Assembly (NCBI RefSeq): GCF_030285785.1
Contig: NZ_CP127247.1
Location: 2,937,501 to 3,001,500 of the forward strand
From: Parasedimentitalea psychrophila
Lineage (GTDB): Bacteria > Pseudomonadota > Alphaproteobacteria > Rhodobacterales > Rhodobacteraceae
Length of the DNA stretch: 64,000 nt
Direction of reading: 5' to 3'
The translations under genes were made by a program, and so were the position numbers. The notes beneath the pieces are model-generated. The model saw only the letters and a program-made list of their open reading frames with translations. It did no database searches and was not told the origin of the DNA. This document shows, one piece after another, positions 63,475 to 64,000 of the stretch (within the stretch, counting starts at the first letter, position 1; each line of letters begins with the position of its first letter).

Positions 63475-64000
63475 TGCCTGCCACAACACAAGACACCGCC
63501 GTCAGCTCTGGCAAGATCACCCGCGTATTTATCTACCTCGTGCTGTTGCTCTCCGCCTTGTTCTACCTGTTACCGTTCTTTGTCATGATGGTGAACTCGC
63601 TGAAGCCACTGGACGAAATCACCGGTGGCAACATGATGGCCCTGCCTGAGACATGGACGATCGAGCCCTGGCTCAAAGCCTGGTCCACAGCCCAGATCGG
63701 CGTCGAAGCAACCGGGCTAAAGCCGTATTTCCTGAACTCCATCCTGATGGTGGTGCCTGCTGTGGTTATTTCCACCGGGCTTGGCGCGCTGAATGGCTAT
63801 GTGCTGACCAAATGGCGGTTTCGCGGCGATACAATCCTGTTTGGCCTGCTGCTGTTTTCCTGTTTTATCCCGTTTCAGATCGTGCTGATCCCGATGGCGA
63901 CGATCCTCGGCAAAATCGGGCTCGCCGGGTCAATTCCCGGATTGGTGCTGGTCCATGTGGTCTATGGCGTTGGCTTTACCACGCTGTATTACCGCAACTA
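63474..64000 (+). CDS. sugar ABC transporter permease 2 (partial, runs off the window)
   Basis: The gene starts at 63474 with MPATTQDTAVSS and stays open to the window end (175 codons seen). The MalG-like features so far are helix VFIYLVLLLSALFYLLPFFV, FVMMVNSLKP, the periplasmic loop with LPETWTIEPWLKAW, FLNSILMVVPAVVIST and LLLFSCFIPFQIVLIPM. The EAA loop and C-terminus lie beyond the window. An ATPase gene should follow. Confidence 0.92.
   Translation, partial: MPATTQDTAVSSGKITRVFIYLVLLLSALFYLLPFFVMMVNSLKPLDEITGGNMMALPETWTIEPWLKAWSTAQIGVEATGLKPYFLNSILMVVPAVVISTGLGALNGYVLTKWRFRGDTILFGLLLFSCFIPFQIVLIPMATILGKIGLAGSIPGLVLVHVVYGVGFTTLYYRN

Overview
The window is a GC-rich alphaproteobacterial chromosome segment, most likely from a marine Roseobacter-group Rhodobacteraceae. 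The evidence is the heterotetrameric sarcosine oxidase operon in B-D-A-G order, a tRNA-His without the encoded G-1, malonate TRAP uptake genes, a degenerate RibBX-type riboflavin enzyme, and two families of short intergenic repeats of a kind I associate with this group. All assignments come from reading the sequence; no database search was run.

Layout. 0.4-9 kb: glutamate-type dehydrogenase, a lower-GC DUF1254 protein, and the soxBDAG sarcosine oxidase operon. 9-16.2 kb: the dnaG-rpoD housekeeping pair, an HlyU-like protein, several small unknowns including a tandem pair of secreted paralogues, and nrdR. 16.2-27.3 kb: the nrdR-ribD-ribE-ribBX-ribH-nusB riboflavin block, interrupted on the opposite strand by three capsule genes (kpsS, a Wza/KpsD-like exporter, kpsC) and by a BCCT transporter translationally coupled to an unlisted 29-codon membrane peptide. 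27.5-31 kb: small genes, a candidate structured RNA, an ArsR/SRPBCC pair with a clear operator, rpiB and tRNA-His. 31.1-38.7 kb: a ten-gene thiamine operon (thiD-O-S-G-E-F, thiY-tenA-thiZ-thiX) behind a TPP riboswitch. It makes the thiazole and salvages, rather than synthesises, the pyrimidine. 38.9-45.3 kb: malonate uptake (TRAP), malonyl-CoA synthetase and malonyl-CoA decarboxylase, with a divergent GntR regulator and a perfect operator palindrome between them. 45.6-52.1 kb: a phosphodiesterase, an esterase, an acyl-CoA synthetase, a lipoprotein and an ABC exporter.

52.3-55.0 kb holds a LysR regulator divergent from a TauD/GBBH-like dioxygenase and an HD-domain protein. Length, ligand pattern and pairing match the TmpA/TmpB pathway, which cleaves the C-P bond of 2-trimethylaminoethylphosphonate to glycine betaine and phosphate.

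55.2-58.7 kb is accessory DNA. It contains an intact tRNA-Gly(TCC), a 44-nt copy of that tRNA's 3' half starting exactly at the anticodon loop (an integrase att scar), a broken replication/HTH-type gene, a coiled-coil DNA-binding-like protein, a DUF3768 protein and a complete IS5-family element. 58.7-64 kb is a sugar locus: AGE-family epimerase and LacI regulator, divergent from a GtsA-like glucose/mannose ABC transporter whose second permease runs off the window. The LacI-type operator overlaps the -10 box.

The items I would follow up first are the tmpAB pair, the 29-aa peptide coupled to the BCCT carrier, the tRNA-Gly att scar with the gene wreckage beside it, the unassigned structured RNA at about 28.0-28.2 kb, and the ThiF-rhodanese fusion that has lost zinc cysteines.
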